Shown: positions 1-8,617, counted from the stretch's first letter. The stretch is 40,010 bases of DNA from Flavobacterium aurantiibacter (GCF_002251775.1 NZ_NOXX01000187.1:285-40294), one strand, 5' to 3'. Program-made: numbers and translations. The notes: generated from the letters alone by a model not told the origin.

Positions 1-9
1 GAAGAAAAA

Positions 10-1254
10 TTAGGAATACGCGATGGCTTTTACCGGTGAAATCTTGGTAATTAGATACGACGGAACCACTAAAACCAACAAACAAACGCCAATTGTAAGC
101 AGATTAACCAATAAAATAAGCGGTACATTTAAAAAGACCGGCGCCACTTTAACATAGTAACTGTCGGGATTTAACTCTACAAGTCCAAAATAATACTGCA
201 AACCAACCGCCAATAAACCAAGAGCATTACCAATGAGCAAACCGCGACCAATCAAGAAAAAAGCTTGATAAATAAAAACTTTTCGAATAAACCAATTGCC
301 CGCACCTAAAGCTTTTAGCATGCCAACTAATTTCGTTTTTTCTAAAATGAGCACCAATAAAGCTACACTCATATTAATGCTACACACGACAACCATAAAG
401 CCAATAATCAGCATAATATTAAAGTCGAATAAAGCCATCCATTCGAATAAAAAACTATGACTCTTTAAAATCGTAACCGCATTGAGTGTCGACGGAATTT
501 CCTCGTACACCGATTCGCCTATTTCTTTTAACCGATCAAAGTCGGAAACAAACAACTCAAAGTTGCCTACTTGATCGGCACTCCATTTATTCATGCGCTG
601 AATGTGCTTCAAATCGCCAATGACATACGATTGATCAAAATCTTTGAATCCGCTATTGTAAATTCCTACCACATTGAAGCTGCGTCGAAATGGTTGTGTT
701 GCCGCCGAATCGCGCATAAAAAAAGTCACAAACTTTGAACCCACTTTTAATCCCAATCGGTTTGCGAGATATTCCGACAACAAAACTTCGTTGCTCATTG
801 CACTGCCGTACTTCGGCAACCTACCGGCAACGAGGTACTCGTCAAAATTATCCCACTTAAAATCAGTACCAACGCCTTTAAACACAATGCCCTCGAAAGC
901 TTTCGGTGTACGTATTATTCCCGCTTTGGTGGCTACACCCTGAATATGCGTGACTTCGGGTATGGCAGTGAACGTCGGATAAAACGTTTGCTTGGTAGAT
1001 ATCGGATTTACCGACACCTTACTCTCGTTCTCATCAAAATTTGAAATCGAAATATGCCCATTAAACGCCGCAATTTTCTCTCTGATTTTACGTTGCAAAC
1101 CAATGCCGCTGGCAATCGAAACGACCATCATTAGCATGCTTATCGCAATTGCCGAAATTGCAATTTTAATTATAGGACCAGATATACTATTTTTACGCCC
1201 TTTTGATTTGACGAGTCTAGATGCGATAAACAATGGCGTATTCACTAGAAGCAC
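10..1254 (-). CDS. FtsX/LolE-type ABC transporter permease
   Basis: Inner-membrane permease of the MacB/LolCE/FtsX family, which in Bacteroidota probably serves lipoprotein release or another envelope export task. The 414-residue protein has the expected plan: one membrane helix at about residues 29-50, a periplasmic MacB_PCD-like domain at about 55-260, then three hydrophobic segments at about 280-310, 330-350 and 375-400, and the usual C-terminal ending (SPVKAIAYS). The start is GTG at 1254; a second in-frame GTG at 1245 gives VNTPLFIASR, which is more like the family's N-terminus. The 5' end overlaps the longest possible form of the divergent NamZ gene. No ATPase partner is visible in the window. 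The family is clear; the substrate is not. Confidence 0.85.
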   Translation of the reverse strand: MLLVNTPLFIASRLVKSKGRKNSISGPIIKIAISAIAISMLMMVVSIASGIGLQRKIREKIAAFNGHISISNFDENESKVSVNPISTKQTFYPTFTAIPEVTHIQGVATKAGIIRTPKAFEGIVFKGVGTDFKWDNFDEYLVAGRLPKYGSAMSNEVLLSEYLANRLGLKVGSKFVTFFMRDSAATQPFRRSFNVVGIYNSGFKDFDQSYVIGDLKHIQRMNKWSADQVGNFELFVSDFDRLKEIGESVYEEIPSTLNAVTILKSHSFLFEWMALFDFNIMLIIGFMVVVCSINMSVALLVLILEKTKLVGMLKALGAGNWFIRKVFIYQAFFLIGRGLLIGNALGLLAVGLQYYFGLVELNPDSYYVKVAPVFLNVPLILLVNLLTIGVCLLVLVVPSYLITKISPVKAIAYS

Positions 1255-2579
1255 TATTTAAATTCGCGATAAAATTAGCCAAAACTGCCTTGAACACGAG
1301 ATCGATTTTCCCGAAAGTACACAAAAACGCCTGGACTCTAGCGTCGGCCCTGCTATTGCTGATGCTAAACTATTCATGCACAACCGCAAAAACAAGCTTT
1401 GCTACAAAACCCGAGCACATAAATACTGTTGCTAAAGAACCCGAAATCATTGAAAGTATCGTTACGCAGGAGCCTCCAACCGAAATATTTGGTGTAGGTG
1501 CACTCAATTTCAATGGCTACAGCAAATTACTCGAAGGCAAGCGCGTGGGCGTACTCACCAACCAATCGGCTGTGGTGGAAGGCAAAAACTTGGTTGATTT
1601 CCTGATCGAAAAAGGCGTAAATCTTACCAAAATCTATGCGCCCGAACACGGTTTTAGAGGTACAGCCGACAACGGCGAACTCATCTCCGACGGCAAAGAC
1701 TCTAAAACAAATCTACCGATCATCTCGCTGTACGGCGACAAAAAGAAACCTACTCCGGAGCAACTCGACGGCATCGACATTATGGTTTTCGATCTGCAAG
1801 ACGTTGGCGTGCGCTTTTACACGTACATCAGTAGCTTGCACTATTTAATGGAAGCCTGTGCCGAAAAAGGCATTGCTGTGGTAGTTCTCGATCGTCCGAA
1901 TCCGAATGGGAAGATTGTCGACGGACCCATACTCGAGCCCGAAAAAAAATCGTTTGTGGGCATGCATCCGGTGCCGGTTTTGCACGGAATGACCATCGGC
2001 GAATACGCGCGCATGATCAACGGCGAAGGCTGGTTGGCAAACGGAAAGAAATGCATGCTGTATGTAATTGCGTGTTCGGGTTACCTGCGCGACATGCCGT
2101 ATTCGTTGCCGGTTCGCCCCTCGCCTAACCTTCCTAACGATCTTTCCATAAACCTGTACGCCTCACTGTGCTTGTTCGAAGGCACTAATGTGAGTGTGGG
2201 TCGGGGCACCGATAAGCAATTTCAAATCTTCGGTTCTCCGTATTTAAGTCGGTACACGTTTTGTTTCACTCCCGAACCGAATTTAGGCAGTAAAAACCCG
2301 CCTTACAACGGAAAAGATTGTTACGGCGAAGACTTGAGCGAGCACCCGTTTATCGATCGCCTTGAACTCAAATGGCTGCTGCAGGCGTATAAAGACACGC
2401 CCGATAAATCGAAATTCTTTACGTCGTATTTCGAGCGTCTGGCCGGAACTGCCAAATTGCAGCAACAAATCGAGAGCGGCATATCGGCGTCCGAAATTCG
2501 CGCGACCTGGGAAAGCGGCTTAATCGAATTCAAAAATCAGCGCCAGAAATACCTCATTTATCAATCGGCTTCGCTGTAG
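1233..2579 (+). CDS. namZ: NamZ-like exo-beta-N-acetylmuramidase (DUF1343) lipoprotein
   Basis: DUF1343 family; characterised members (NamZ) remove terminal MurNAc from the non-reducing end of muropeptide sugars during peptidoglycan recycling. The sequence shows the family blocks GVLTNQSAV, YAPEHGFRG, SLYG, VFDLQDVGVRFYTY, DRPNPNG, VPVLHGMT, PSPNLP and EGTNVSVGRGT. A hydrophobic stretch ending LNYSC (Cys49, codon at 1377) is a lipoprotein signal, so the protein is probably anchored in the envelope. From ATG 1233 the segment before the signal peptide is unusually long (about 33 residues) and the ATG lies inside the divergent permease gene; TTG at 1290 would give a normal signal peptide and remove the overlap. 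A repeat element starts at the base after the stop. The DUF1343 assignment is firm; the enzymatic activity comes from family knowledge. Confidence 0.9.
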   Translation: MAYSLEALFKFAIKLAKTALNTRSIFPKVHKNAWTLASALLLLMLNYSCTTAKTSFATKPEHINTVAKEPEIIESIVTQEPPTEIFGVGALNFNGYSKLLEGKRVGVLTNQSAVVEGKNLVDFLIEKGVNLTKIYAPEHGFRGTADNGELISDGKDSKTNLPIISLYGDKKKPTPEQLDGIDIMVFDLQDVGVRFYTYISSLHYLMEACAEKGIAVVVLDRPNPNGKIVDGPILEPEKKSFVGMHPVPVLHGMTIGEYARMINGEGWLANGKKCMLYVIACSGYLRDMPYSLPVRPSPNLPNDLSINLYASLCLFEGTNVSVGRGTDKQFQIFGSPYLSRYTFCFTPEPNLGSKNPPYNGKDCYGEDLSEHPFIDRLELKWLLQAYKDTPDKSKFFTSYFERLAGTAKLQQQIESGISASEIRATWESGLIEFKNQRQKYLIYQSASL

Positions 2580-2770
2580 TTTTTTTTGGGCACATCCTGC
2601 CGCATGAAAACTCATCGAAGCGCATGCGGCAGGTCGGGCTGTACACTGCAATAAAACCGCTTGGGCGCTGTTTCAGCCAACGCATTCGGTCGGCTTCCGC
2701 TGGTCGCCACCCAAATTCGGGCTTCAATAGCGCCCAATCGGCTTTATTTCCGTTGCCATCCCTTGTGCGA
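2580..2770 (+). repeat. Stop-anchored intergenic element, copy A
   Basis: T8 starts at the first base after the namZ stop codon (2577-2579) and is followed by GGGCAC. Hairpin 1 is a perfect 11-bp inverted repeat, CCTGCCGCATG at 2596-2606 and CATGCGGCAGG at 2623-2633. It is followed by the block TCGGGCTGTACACTGCAA and, after a variable GC-rich middle, a right end TTGCCATCCCTTGTGCG at 2753-2769. No credible protein is encoded here. The same layout recurs in seven other places in the window. Confidence 0.75.
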
Positions 2771-2833
2771 AATCGTGCACAGAGAACGTTCCGTGTTAAA
2801 GTATCACTAATCTAGTAGGATGCCTAAAAACGA

Positions 2834-3100
2834 ATGAGTAATTTGCTAACGTATCAAACCGTTACAGCTATGAAAAAAGCAGATTTCCTACTCAACCTTA
2901 TGGATAAACTCCATGCGTTTGTCGACCAAATTAACTACTACATCGAAATCGGTCTCACGTATTTCGAAATCGCTAAATCTTGGGTGCAACAAATATTAGC
3001 GTATTTGCAAACCGCTATCGACAAACTAGTCGATTTTATTGGTGGCCGACAAGCAACCGAAGATTACTTGCAATTCCACGAAGAGGATTTGTTTGTCTAG
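2834..3100 (+). CDS. Small unrecognised protein, amphipathic
   Basis: I do not recognise this 88-residue protein. It is mostly helical in character, with aromatic and hydrophobic residues spaced as in amphipathic helices (about residues 18-68, including FVDQINYYIEIGLTYFEIAKS), and an acidic C-terminus. There is no signal peptide and no cysteine. The start at 2834 follows an A-rich stretch (taaaaacga), as is usual in this phylum; ATG 2870 (MKKADFLL) is an alternative. It sits alone between repeat element A and the convergent YkgJ-like gene. It has no competing longer frame, which supports it being coding, but no function can be suggested. Confidence 0.5.
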   Translation: MSNLLTYQTVTAMKKADFLLNLMDKLHAFVDQINYYIEIGLTYFEIAKSWVQQILAYLQTAIDKLVDFIGGRQATEDYLQFHEEDLFV

Positions 3101-3103
3101 AAC

Positions 3104-3631
3104 TTACAGCGGTAACTTTTGTTTTAATGCCTCGACAATACGCAAGGTTGCCGGACAAACCAAGGTGTTTTGTGCTGTGAGTTCAGTAATTTGATGAAAC
3201 TTCGGCCGATCGGTATGCGGATATTCGCGACACGCTTTCGGGCGGTGCTCGTAAATGGTACAATAATTTTCGGCATCCAAAAACACGCAAGGCACTTGTT
3301 GTAAAACCAAATCACCATCTTCATCGGTGCGCAAATACTGTTGTTCAAAAGCGGCTGGTTTCAAACGGAGTACTTTTGCGATACGCTCCACATCCGATTT
3401 GGTGAAAAGCGGTCCCGTTGTTTTACAACAATTGGCGCAAGTCAAGCAATCGGTGCGTTTAAATTCGGCATCGTGCAATTGCTGCATCACCGAATCTAAT
3501 TTTGCCGGTGCTTTCTTTTTTAACTTTGAAAGATATTTTTTATTTTCACTAAATCTTTCGCGGGCCGTTTTTTCGAATGACTCCAAGGTTAATTTTTGCG
3601 CTAATTTAATACGGCGCCAGCAAATTCTCAT
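3104..3631 (-). CDS. YkgJ-family cysteine-cluster protein
   Basis: A 175-residue cytoplasmic protein of the YkgJ / zinc-or-iron chelating domain family. The diagnostic cluster is DCLTCANCC (Cys62, 65, 68, 69), followed by more cysteines in PCVFLD, YCTIYEHRPKACREYP and LVCPA, which together are expected to bind a metal or an Fe-S cluster. The first 45 residues are basic and helical (ENKKYLSKLKKKAPAKLD), as in other flavobacterial members. The only ATG is at 3631, three nucleotides from the start codon of the divergent methyltransferase. The molecular role of the family is not established. Confidence 0.85.
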   Translation of the reverse strand: MRICWRRIKLAQKLTLESFEKTARERFSENKKYLSKLKKKAPAKLDSVMQQLHDAEFKRTDCLTCANCCKTTGPLFTKSDVERIAKVLRLKPAAFEQQYLRTDEDGDLVLQQVPCVFLDAENYCTIYEHRPKACREYPHTDRPKFHQITELTAQNTLVCPATLRIVEALKQKLPL

Positions 3632-3634
3632 CCA

Positions 3635-4342
3635 TTGACAGATTTATTTGGTACTGCTTTGTCGGATTTCTTTTTCCACAAAAAGAAATTTCCTTTATAC
3701 GCTTCGACATCTATTTCGGCTGCCGATCGCATTTCTATGAAATATTTGCTGCGCGACAACTTGCAAATGCCCGCTTTAGAACGCGATGCTTTGGCACGAT
3801 GCTGCGGACGCATACTCGATTTGGGCTGTGGCGGCGGTTCGCATAGTTTGTATCTGCAAGAAAAAGGCGAGAATGTTGTAGCGTGCGATCGGTCCGAGCA
3901 CATGGTTCGAGTAGCAACAGCGCGAGGCGTACTGCAAACCCATTTAGGCACGGCAACCGACTTTCCCAACTCGAGTTTTGATACCATTTTAATACTGATG
4001 AACGGCAGCGGTTTGGCCGGAACTTTAGAAAATTTGCCCCTTTTCTTACAGCAAGTTGCCCAAAAACTAACGCCTGGCGGCCAAATTTTGCTCGACAGCA
4101 GCGATTTAGCCTACATGTTTGCAGACGAGGAGGATGCGGAATCGATATTAAACGGAGAATCTTACTACGGAGAACTCGATTATCATTTGAGTTACCGCGG
4201 AGCACGCGAATCGTTTAAATGGCTGTACGTTGATTTTGAAACCTTACGCCAAAAAGCCGAAACGGTTGGTTTGATCGCCGAACGCGTTTTTGAAGGAAAG
4301 CATTTTGATTATCTCGCGAAAATTTACTGGGCAAACTGCTGA
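3635..4342 (+). CDS. Class I SAM-dependent methyltransferase
   Basis: A 235-residue methyltransferase with the Rossmann SAM-binding motif I at residues 61-70 (LDLGCGGGSH), an acidic residue after strand 2 (VVACDRSEHM), motif IV (FDTILILMNGSG) and a post-motif helix and strand (LTPGGQILLDSSD). The N-terminal block (TDLFGTALSD, then TSIS) is conserved in flavobacterial relatives as I know them, so the TTG start at 3635 is preferred to ATG 3737. Its stop codon shares one base with the xseA start (TGATG), so the two are translationally coupled. The substrate is unknown. Confidence 0.85.
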   Translation: MTDLFGTALSDFFFHKKKFPLYASTSISAADRISMKYLLRDNLQMPALERDALARCCGRILDLGCGGGSHSLYLQEKGENVVACDRSEHMVRVATARGVLQTHLGTATDFPNSSFDTILILMNGSGLAGTLENLPLFLQQVAQKLTPGGQILLDSSDLAYMFADEEDAESILNGESYYGELDYHLSYRGARESFKWLYVDFETLRQKAETVGLIAERVFEGKHFDYLAKIYWANC

Positions 4343-5736
4343 TGGAAACGGCTGCAAAAACATATACACTCACTGATTTGGGCAACAGCCTAAAATCGGT
4401 CATTGAAAAAAAATATACCGGACGTTATTGGGTGGTGGCAGAAATAAACAAACTCAATTATTACCCGCATTCCGGACATGCGTACCCGGAATTGGTTGAA
4501 AAAAAAGACGGTAAAATCGTTGCGCAGTTTCGCGGGCAAATGTGGAAAAACGATTTTGACGTCGCAAACAATACATTTCTGGAGTTGTTAAACGAACCCA
4601 TTCGAGACGGCATTAAAGTACTGATGTTGGTAAAAGTTGTTTTCGACGGCATGTACGGTTTGAGTTTACAGATTAAAGCAATAGATCCGAAGTACAGTTT
4701 AGGCGATTTGGAAGCAGAGAAAAACCTGACGCTTGCCAAACTGAAAAAAGAAGGTGTTTTTGAATCGAACAAAAGGAAAACGCTGCCTTTGGTACCGAAA
4801 CGCTTAGCTGTAATTTCAGTAGAAAGTTCGAAAGGATACGCCGACTTTTTACAGATTTTGGCGCAATCGGGAGAGAACTACCATTTTGAACTACGCTTAT
4901 TTCCATCGATTTTGCAAGGCGAACAAGCTGTTACGGGCATACAGCAACAATTGCGCGAGATTGCCAAAATACCACATGAATTCGATGCGGTAGCTATTAT
5001 TCGCGGTGGTGGCGGCGATGTAGGTTTAAGTTGTTACAACAATTACGAACTTTCGCGGGCGGTAGCTACTTTTCCGCTGCCTGTTTTAACCGGAATCGGA
5101 CATGCCACTAACTTAACCGTAACCGAATTGGTTGCACATACTAATGCGATTACGCCAACTAAACTTGCCGAATTATTACTGCAACACTTTCGCCGATTCG
5201 ACGACGAGCTGGCAAGAGCTAAAGAGAAAATTCGTGCATTAACGGAAAAAATCCTACGCGAAAACGAACAAAGAATTGATGTGAACCGAAAATCGCTGAT
5301 TGCAGCAACGAAATTGTTTACGACCCGATTGTTGGTGCAATTGCAACGACAGTCGGAAACATTTAAAGCAGTTACGAGCAGGCATTTGCAACGCAATTCG
5401 GGCAGCCTACACGAACTAAAAATGAAAATGCATTTTGCGACAGAAAAAACAATTGAAAACCAGCGCGGGAAGTTGGAAAAGTATGGCGGGACAGTTGCTG
5501 AGAAATCGGTTCGTAAGCTCGAAATGCAGCAGCAGGAGTTAACGCATTTGGAGCGAACCGTTGCAGTTTTGCATCCGCGGTCGGTGTTGCAACGCGGTTT
5601 TGCCTTGATTCGTGGAAACGGAAAAATAATTACGTCGGCTAAGAAGTTGAAATCCGGTCAGGAATTGGAAATCGAACTTTTTGACGGCACAGTACAAACG
5701 AAATTGATTGAAAAAAATGAAAACGAAGCACGTTGA
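4342..5736 (+). CDS. xseA: Exodeoxyribonuclease VII large subunit
   Basis: Large catalytic subunit of exonuclease VII, which degrades single-stranded DNA from both ends together with XseB. An N-terminal OB-fold nucleic-acid binding domain spans about residues 7-115, the catalytic domain about 135-270, and a long charged coiled-coil region about 270-410 that binds XseB. The nuclease motifs are visible: RGGGGDVGLSCYN at 221-233 and GIGHATN at 251-257. In the E. coli enzyme the second motif reads GHETD with an important aspartate; here that position is Asn, which I believe is common in this phylum. It starts in the TGATG overlap with the methyltransferase and ends 20 nt inside xseB. Confidence 0.95.
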   Translation: METAAKTYTLTDLGNSLKSVIEKKYTGRYWVVAEINKLNYYPHSGHAYPELVEKKDGKIVAQFRGQMWKNDFDVANNTFLELLNEPIRDGIKVLMLVKVVFDGMYGLSLQIKAIDPKYSLGDLEAEKNLTLAKLKKEGVFESNKRKTLPLVPKRLAVISVESSKGYADFLQILAQSGENYHFELRLFPSILQGEQAVTGIQQQLREIAKIPHEFDAVAIIRGGGGDVGLSCYNNYELSRAVATFPLPVLTGIGHATNLTVTELVAHTNAITPTKLAELLLQHFRRFDDELARAKEKIRALTEKILRENEQRIDVNRKSLIAATKLFTTRLLVQLQRQSETFKAVTSRHLQRNSGSLHELKMKMHFATEKTIENQRGKLEKYGGTVAEKSVRKLEMQQQELTHLERTVAVLHPRSVLQRGFALIRGNGKIITSAKKLKSGQELEIELFDGTVQTKLIEKNENEAR

Positions 5737-5920
5737 AATTACCTATACGGAAGCATTTGAAGAGTTAAATCGGTTGGTTTTGGAGATGGAACGCGGGGAA
5801 ATTGCCGTTGACGTGCTGTCGGAAAAAGTGGCGCGCGCAGGCTTACTGATCAAAATTTGCAAAGCGAAGTTAACGGAAACGGAAGCCTCGGTTTCGGCCT
5901 TGTTGAAGGAACTAGAATAG
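5717..5920 (+). CDS. xseB: Exodeoxyribonuclease VII small subunit
   Basis: A 67-residue XseB with the family core YTEAFEELNRLVLEME, then a helical LSEKVARAGLLIKICKAKLTETE segment; it forms the helical hairpin that binds the XseA coiled coil. ATG 5717 (MKTKHVEI) is chosen over the upstream TTG at 5708 because it gives the normal family length. It overlaps xseA by 20 nt, so translation of the two subunits is coupled. Immediately after the stop lies a triplet of near-repeats (gtaacgacttttt, ataacgattttt, gtaacgatt). Confidence 0.9.
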   Translation: MKTKHVEITYTEAFEELNRLVLEMERGEIAVDVLSEKVARAGLLIKICKAKLTETEASVSALLKELE

Positions 5921-6125
5921 GTAACGACTTTTTGATAACGATTTTTGGGTAACGATTGCCGCGGCCGCGATTGAAACGAAAAGCGCGCAAAGTAGCAAAA
6001 CCAGCAGTTTACAATAATGCAAGGCGACCTAAGAAGCCCTTGCAGTTTGAAATACTCATGTTAAAATGCGGTTTTGCTACTGCGTACTTGTAGTGGAAAG
6101 CGCGAATTGCCGCCCAAAAACATAG
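5921..6125 (-). repeat. Intergenic element, copy G (between convergent xseB and queE)
   Basis: Read on the minus strand it starts with TTTTTGGGCGGC (T5 at 6120-6116), 14 nt past the queE stop, and ends in GCGGCAATCGTTACC near 5948, like the right ends of the other copies. It contains a perfect 11-bp inverted repeat, GTAGCAAAACC at 5992-6002 and GGTTTTGCTAC at 6070-6080. A TTTTTGGG also occurs at the xseB side in plus orientation (about 5942-5949), so both flanking genes run into a T-tract/GGG edge. Confidence 0.65.
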
Positions 6126-6134
6126 CGAGGGACT

Positions 6135-6770
6135 TTAAGGAATATTCAAGAATTTGTGCGTTTGCAAAGAGATGCGCCATTTGGGATTTTGCATCACGTA
6201 ATCGACGATTTGCGGTGTCATTTCATCGCGTTTACTCCACTCGGGCTGCAAGAAGAGTATCGCATTTGGATTGGTTTTTGCGGCCTGTTCTTCGGCAAAT
6301 TTGAAATCGTTTTTATTGTAAACGATAACTTTTAATTCATTTGCTTTTTGATACACTTCATCAACGGGCAGTTTTGTTTTCTTGGGCGAGAGGCAAATCC
6401 AGTCCCAGTTTCCGGTAAGTGCATAGGCGCCGCTGGTTTCGATGTGAATTTGCATGCCGGCATTTTTGAGTGCTTGCGTAAGCGGATTCATGTCCCACAT
6501 GAGCGGTTCGCCCCCAGTAACGACAATGGTTTTAGAGAATCGGGCGGCTTCGGTCACGATATTTTCAACGGAAGTGGGCGGATGTAAATCGGCGTTCCAA
6601 CTTTCCTTAACGTCGCACCAATGGCAACCTACATCGCAGCCACCTACTCGGATGAAATACGCTGGTGTTCCGGTGTGATAACCTTCGCCTTGCACAGTAT
6701 AAAAGGCCTCCATTAGCGGTAATTGCAAACCGAGATTCACTTGTTCTTGTATTTCAGAAGGTAATGCCAT
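6135..6770 (-). CDS. queE: 7-carboxy-7-deazaguanine synthase (radical SAM)
   Basis: QueE converts 6-carboxytetrahydropterin to 7-carboxy-7-deazaguanine, the ring-contraction step on the way to preQ0 and queuosine. The 211-residue protein begins its core with FYTVQGEGYHTGTPAYFIR, then the cluster-binding CDVGCHWC (Cys45, 49, 52; CxxxCxxC spacing), the glycine-rich VTGGEPLMW and the strand HIETSG; the C-terminus has LQPEWSK. QueA, a later enzyme of the same pathway, is encoded at 29-30 kb. A -7 box lies upstream, and repeat element G follows the stop. Confidence 0.92.
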   Translation of the reverse strand: MALPSEIQEQVNLGLQLPLMEAFYTVQGEGYHTGTPAYFIRVGGCDVGCHWCDVKESWNADLHPPTSVENIVTEAARFSKTIVVTGGEPLMWDMNPLTQALKNAGMQIHIETSGAYALTGNWDWICLSPKKTKLPVDEVYQKANELKVIVYNKNDFKFAEEQAAKTNPNAILFLQPEWSKRDEMTPQIVDYVMQNPKWRISLQTHKFLNIP

Positions 6771-6787
6771 AGTTGTAAAAAAGCCTG

Positions 6788-6795
6788 CAAATATA
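6788..6795 (-). promoter_or_regulatory. Candidate -7 box upstream of queE
   Basis: Minus-strand TATATTTG matches the Bacteroidota -7 consensus TAnnTTTG, 17 nt upstream of the queE ATG. No TTG is found at the expected -33 spacing, so this is a partial match. Confidence 0.4.
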
Positions 6796-6853
6796 GGTCA
6801 ATTCTTTGGTTTTAATCCTTTGAAGCGCCGGATTTATAGAAACTTCAATTCAT

Positions 6854-6885
6854 AAAAAAAGCCGATCGTTGCGACCGGCTTTTCA
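6854..6885 (-). terminator. Rho-independent terminator after the TPR gene
   Basis: Minus strand: a stem AAAAGCCGGTCG / CGATCGGCTTTT (one mismatch) with a 3-nt loop, followed by an uninterrupted T-run (6860-6854), 17 nt downstream of the stop at 6902. It is placed to end the seven-gene TonB operon. Confidence 0.85.
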
Positions 6886-6901
6886 GTGATACTTGTTCAG
6901 A

Positions 6902-8605
6902 TTATTTCAGCAACTTAATGGTATTGAGTGCTGTTTCGTCGGCTGGATCGAGTGCGAGTACTTTTTCGAAGTATTCTTTCGCTTTAACTTTATCGGTTTT
7001 AGCGTAAACAATTCCGATGTTGTTGTATGCCTCGATAAATTTCTTTTTGTTTGATTCTTTGGCTACTTCTGCAGCTCCTTTAGCGGTAACTACTTTTACG
7101 TACTCTTCGTAGTTTTTAACCATTTCGGCTTCAGCAGCTGGATCGTTCGGGATCAAAGAATTAACGCGTGCTTTGTAGATGTAAGCATCTTGTGTATTGG
7201 GACTTTCGGCAATTACGTTTGCGAAAGCGGTATCGGCTTTTTTAAGCGCTGGAATATCCATTTGACCTTCTTCTTTATTAGCGTTCGAGAAGTACAAAGC
7301 ATATCCTAGGTAGAAATTGTCGTACAAGAAGTTACGCGATTTTGGGTTGGTTGTTGCAATTTCATAGATCGCAGCTGCTTCTTTATACAATTTAAGATCG
7401 AAGAATTTCTTACCAAAATCGTTCAGTTCGTTTGCCATTGCTGGGTCCATTTCTACACCTTTGCGGATATCGGCGATACCGGCATTGAACAGCGATTCTT
7501 CGATGGTGTGTGTATCTTTACCGTCGGCACCGGGTGTAGTCTTTAAAGACTTCTGCGTTTTAGCCAAACCTAAGAATAAGTAATCGCGACCGATGATTTT
7601 GGCTTTATCTTTTGAGAAGAAGTCGTTTAAAGCAGTAATGGCGGCATCTACATTTCCGTTTTGGTAGGCCGAGTAACCGAGGTAACGCAATATTCTTGGA
7701 TTTACCTTATCGAGTTTTTGCATTGCTGACGCTTCTGCTTCGAGGCCTTTGTAATCTTTGGTAAGTACTAGGAAGTCGGCGTGACGCATTCTTGAATCCA
7801 AGGAATAGTCGGTCATACTCATATACTTCTCGTAGTATTCGATTGCTTTCTTGTTGTATTCGGCGTACTTAGGCTTGTCGTTTAGCGCCCACACATAGTA
7901 GGTTTCGGCAAGTTCGCGAAAAGCAGGCCCGTAATTTGGGTTAGCTGCAAGAATGTTGTCGAAATCGGCTTTTGCTTCATTAAATGCGCGAGAACCTTTT
8001 TTAAGCACACCTAACTGCAATTTGGCACGAAGGAGCGTTGGATCGGTATCCGCGGCGTTTCTATAAGCAGAAAATGCTTCGTTTACGTTTTTATCGCCAA
8101 GCAGTGCATCGCCGAGTGCCAATTGCACTTGCGGATTTGTTGGAGCTATTTCTTTAGCCTTGTTCAAGTACTCCAAGGCTTTTTTGTAATCCGGATTGGT
8201 TGAATTGGTGTATGCTTTTCCGATGTACATCAACTCTTCGTAATCTTTTTTACGAGCTACTTCGAGCGCTTTGTTGAAGTTAGCAAGCGCACCGGATGTG
8301 TTGCTGTTGTCGAGGTCGACTTGACCTAAACCGATGTAGTTAAAATTTGGATTTGTTTTAACTGTAATACCTGTCTTGAATGTCGCTACAGCAGAGTCCT
8401 GAATTTTTTGCATCAGGTACACATTTCCTAAAATTAGGTATGCTTTACCCTGATCTGGCTTAGCGGCAATAGCGGCTTTAAGCATCTTTTTAGCTTTTTC
8501 GAACTGTTCAGCTTCGATGGCTTTTTTAGCTTGTTCGATATCTTGTGCAAAGGCACCGCTAGCTAGAGCGATTAATCCGATGCTAAATAATCTCATCTTG
8601 TTCAT
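6902..8605 (-). CDS. Secreted tetratricopeptide-repeat protein
   Basis: A 567-residue protein with a clear signal peptide (MRLFSIGLIALASGAFAQ; the true start may be the second Met, residue 4) followed by tetratricopeptide repeats along the whole length, for example AYLILGNVYLMQKIQDSAVATFK, GKAYTNSTNPDYKKALEYLNKA and AYNNIGIVYAKTDKVKAKEYFEKVLALDP. It is expected in the periplasm as a protein-interaction scaffold. It is the last gene of the exbB-tonB operon, 12 nt after the PstS-like gene. I know this gene order from other Flavobacteriia; the partner of the TPR is unknown. A strong terminator follows. Confidence 0.85.
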   Translation of the reverse strand: MNKMRLFSIGLIALASGAFAQDIEQAKKAIEAEQFEKAKKMLKAAIAAKPDQGKAYLILGNVYLMQKIQDSAVATFKTGITVKTNPNFNYIGLGQVDLDNSNTSGALANFNKALEVARKKDYEELMYIGKAYTNSTNPDYKKALEYLNKAKEIAPTNPQVQLALGDALLGDKNVNEAFSAYRNAADTDPTLLRAKLQLGVLKKGSRAFNEAKADFDNILAANPNYGPAFRELAETYYVWALNDKPKYAEYNKKAIEYYEKYMSMTDYSLDSRMRHADFLVLTKDYKGLEAEASAMQKLDKVNPRILRYLGYSAYQNGNVDAAITALNDFFSKDKAKIIGRDYLFLGLAKTQKSLKTTPGADGKDTHTIEESLFNAGIADIRKGVEMDPAMANELNDFGKKFFDLKLYKEAAAIYEIATTNPKSRNFLYDNFYLGYALYFSNANKEEGQMDIPALKKADTAFANVIAESPNTQDAYIYKARVNSLIPNDPAAEAEMVKNYEEYVKVVTAKGAAEVAKESNKKKFIEAYNNIGIVYAKTDKVKAKEYFEKVLALDPADETALNTIKLLK

Positions 8606-8617
8606 ACCTAATTAATT

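Noticed and set aside
2624..2815. Open frame of 63 codons after namZ
   Set aside because: It lies inside repeat element A, has low-complexity basic composition and starts within a hairpin arm; treated as non-coding.
5708..5716. TTG start for xseB at 5708
   Set aside because: ATG 5717 gives the usual XseB N-terminus and length.
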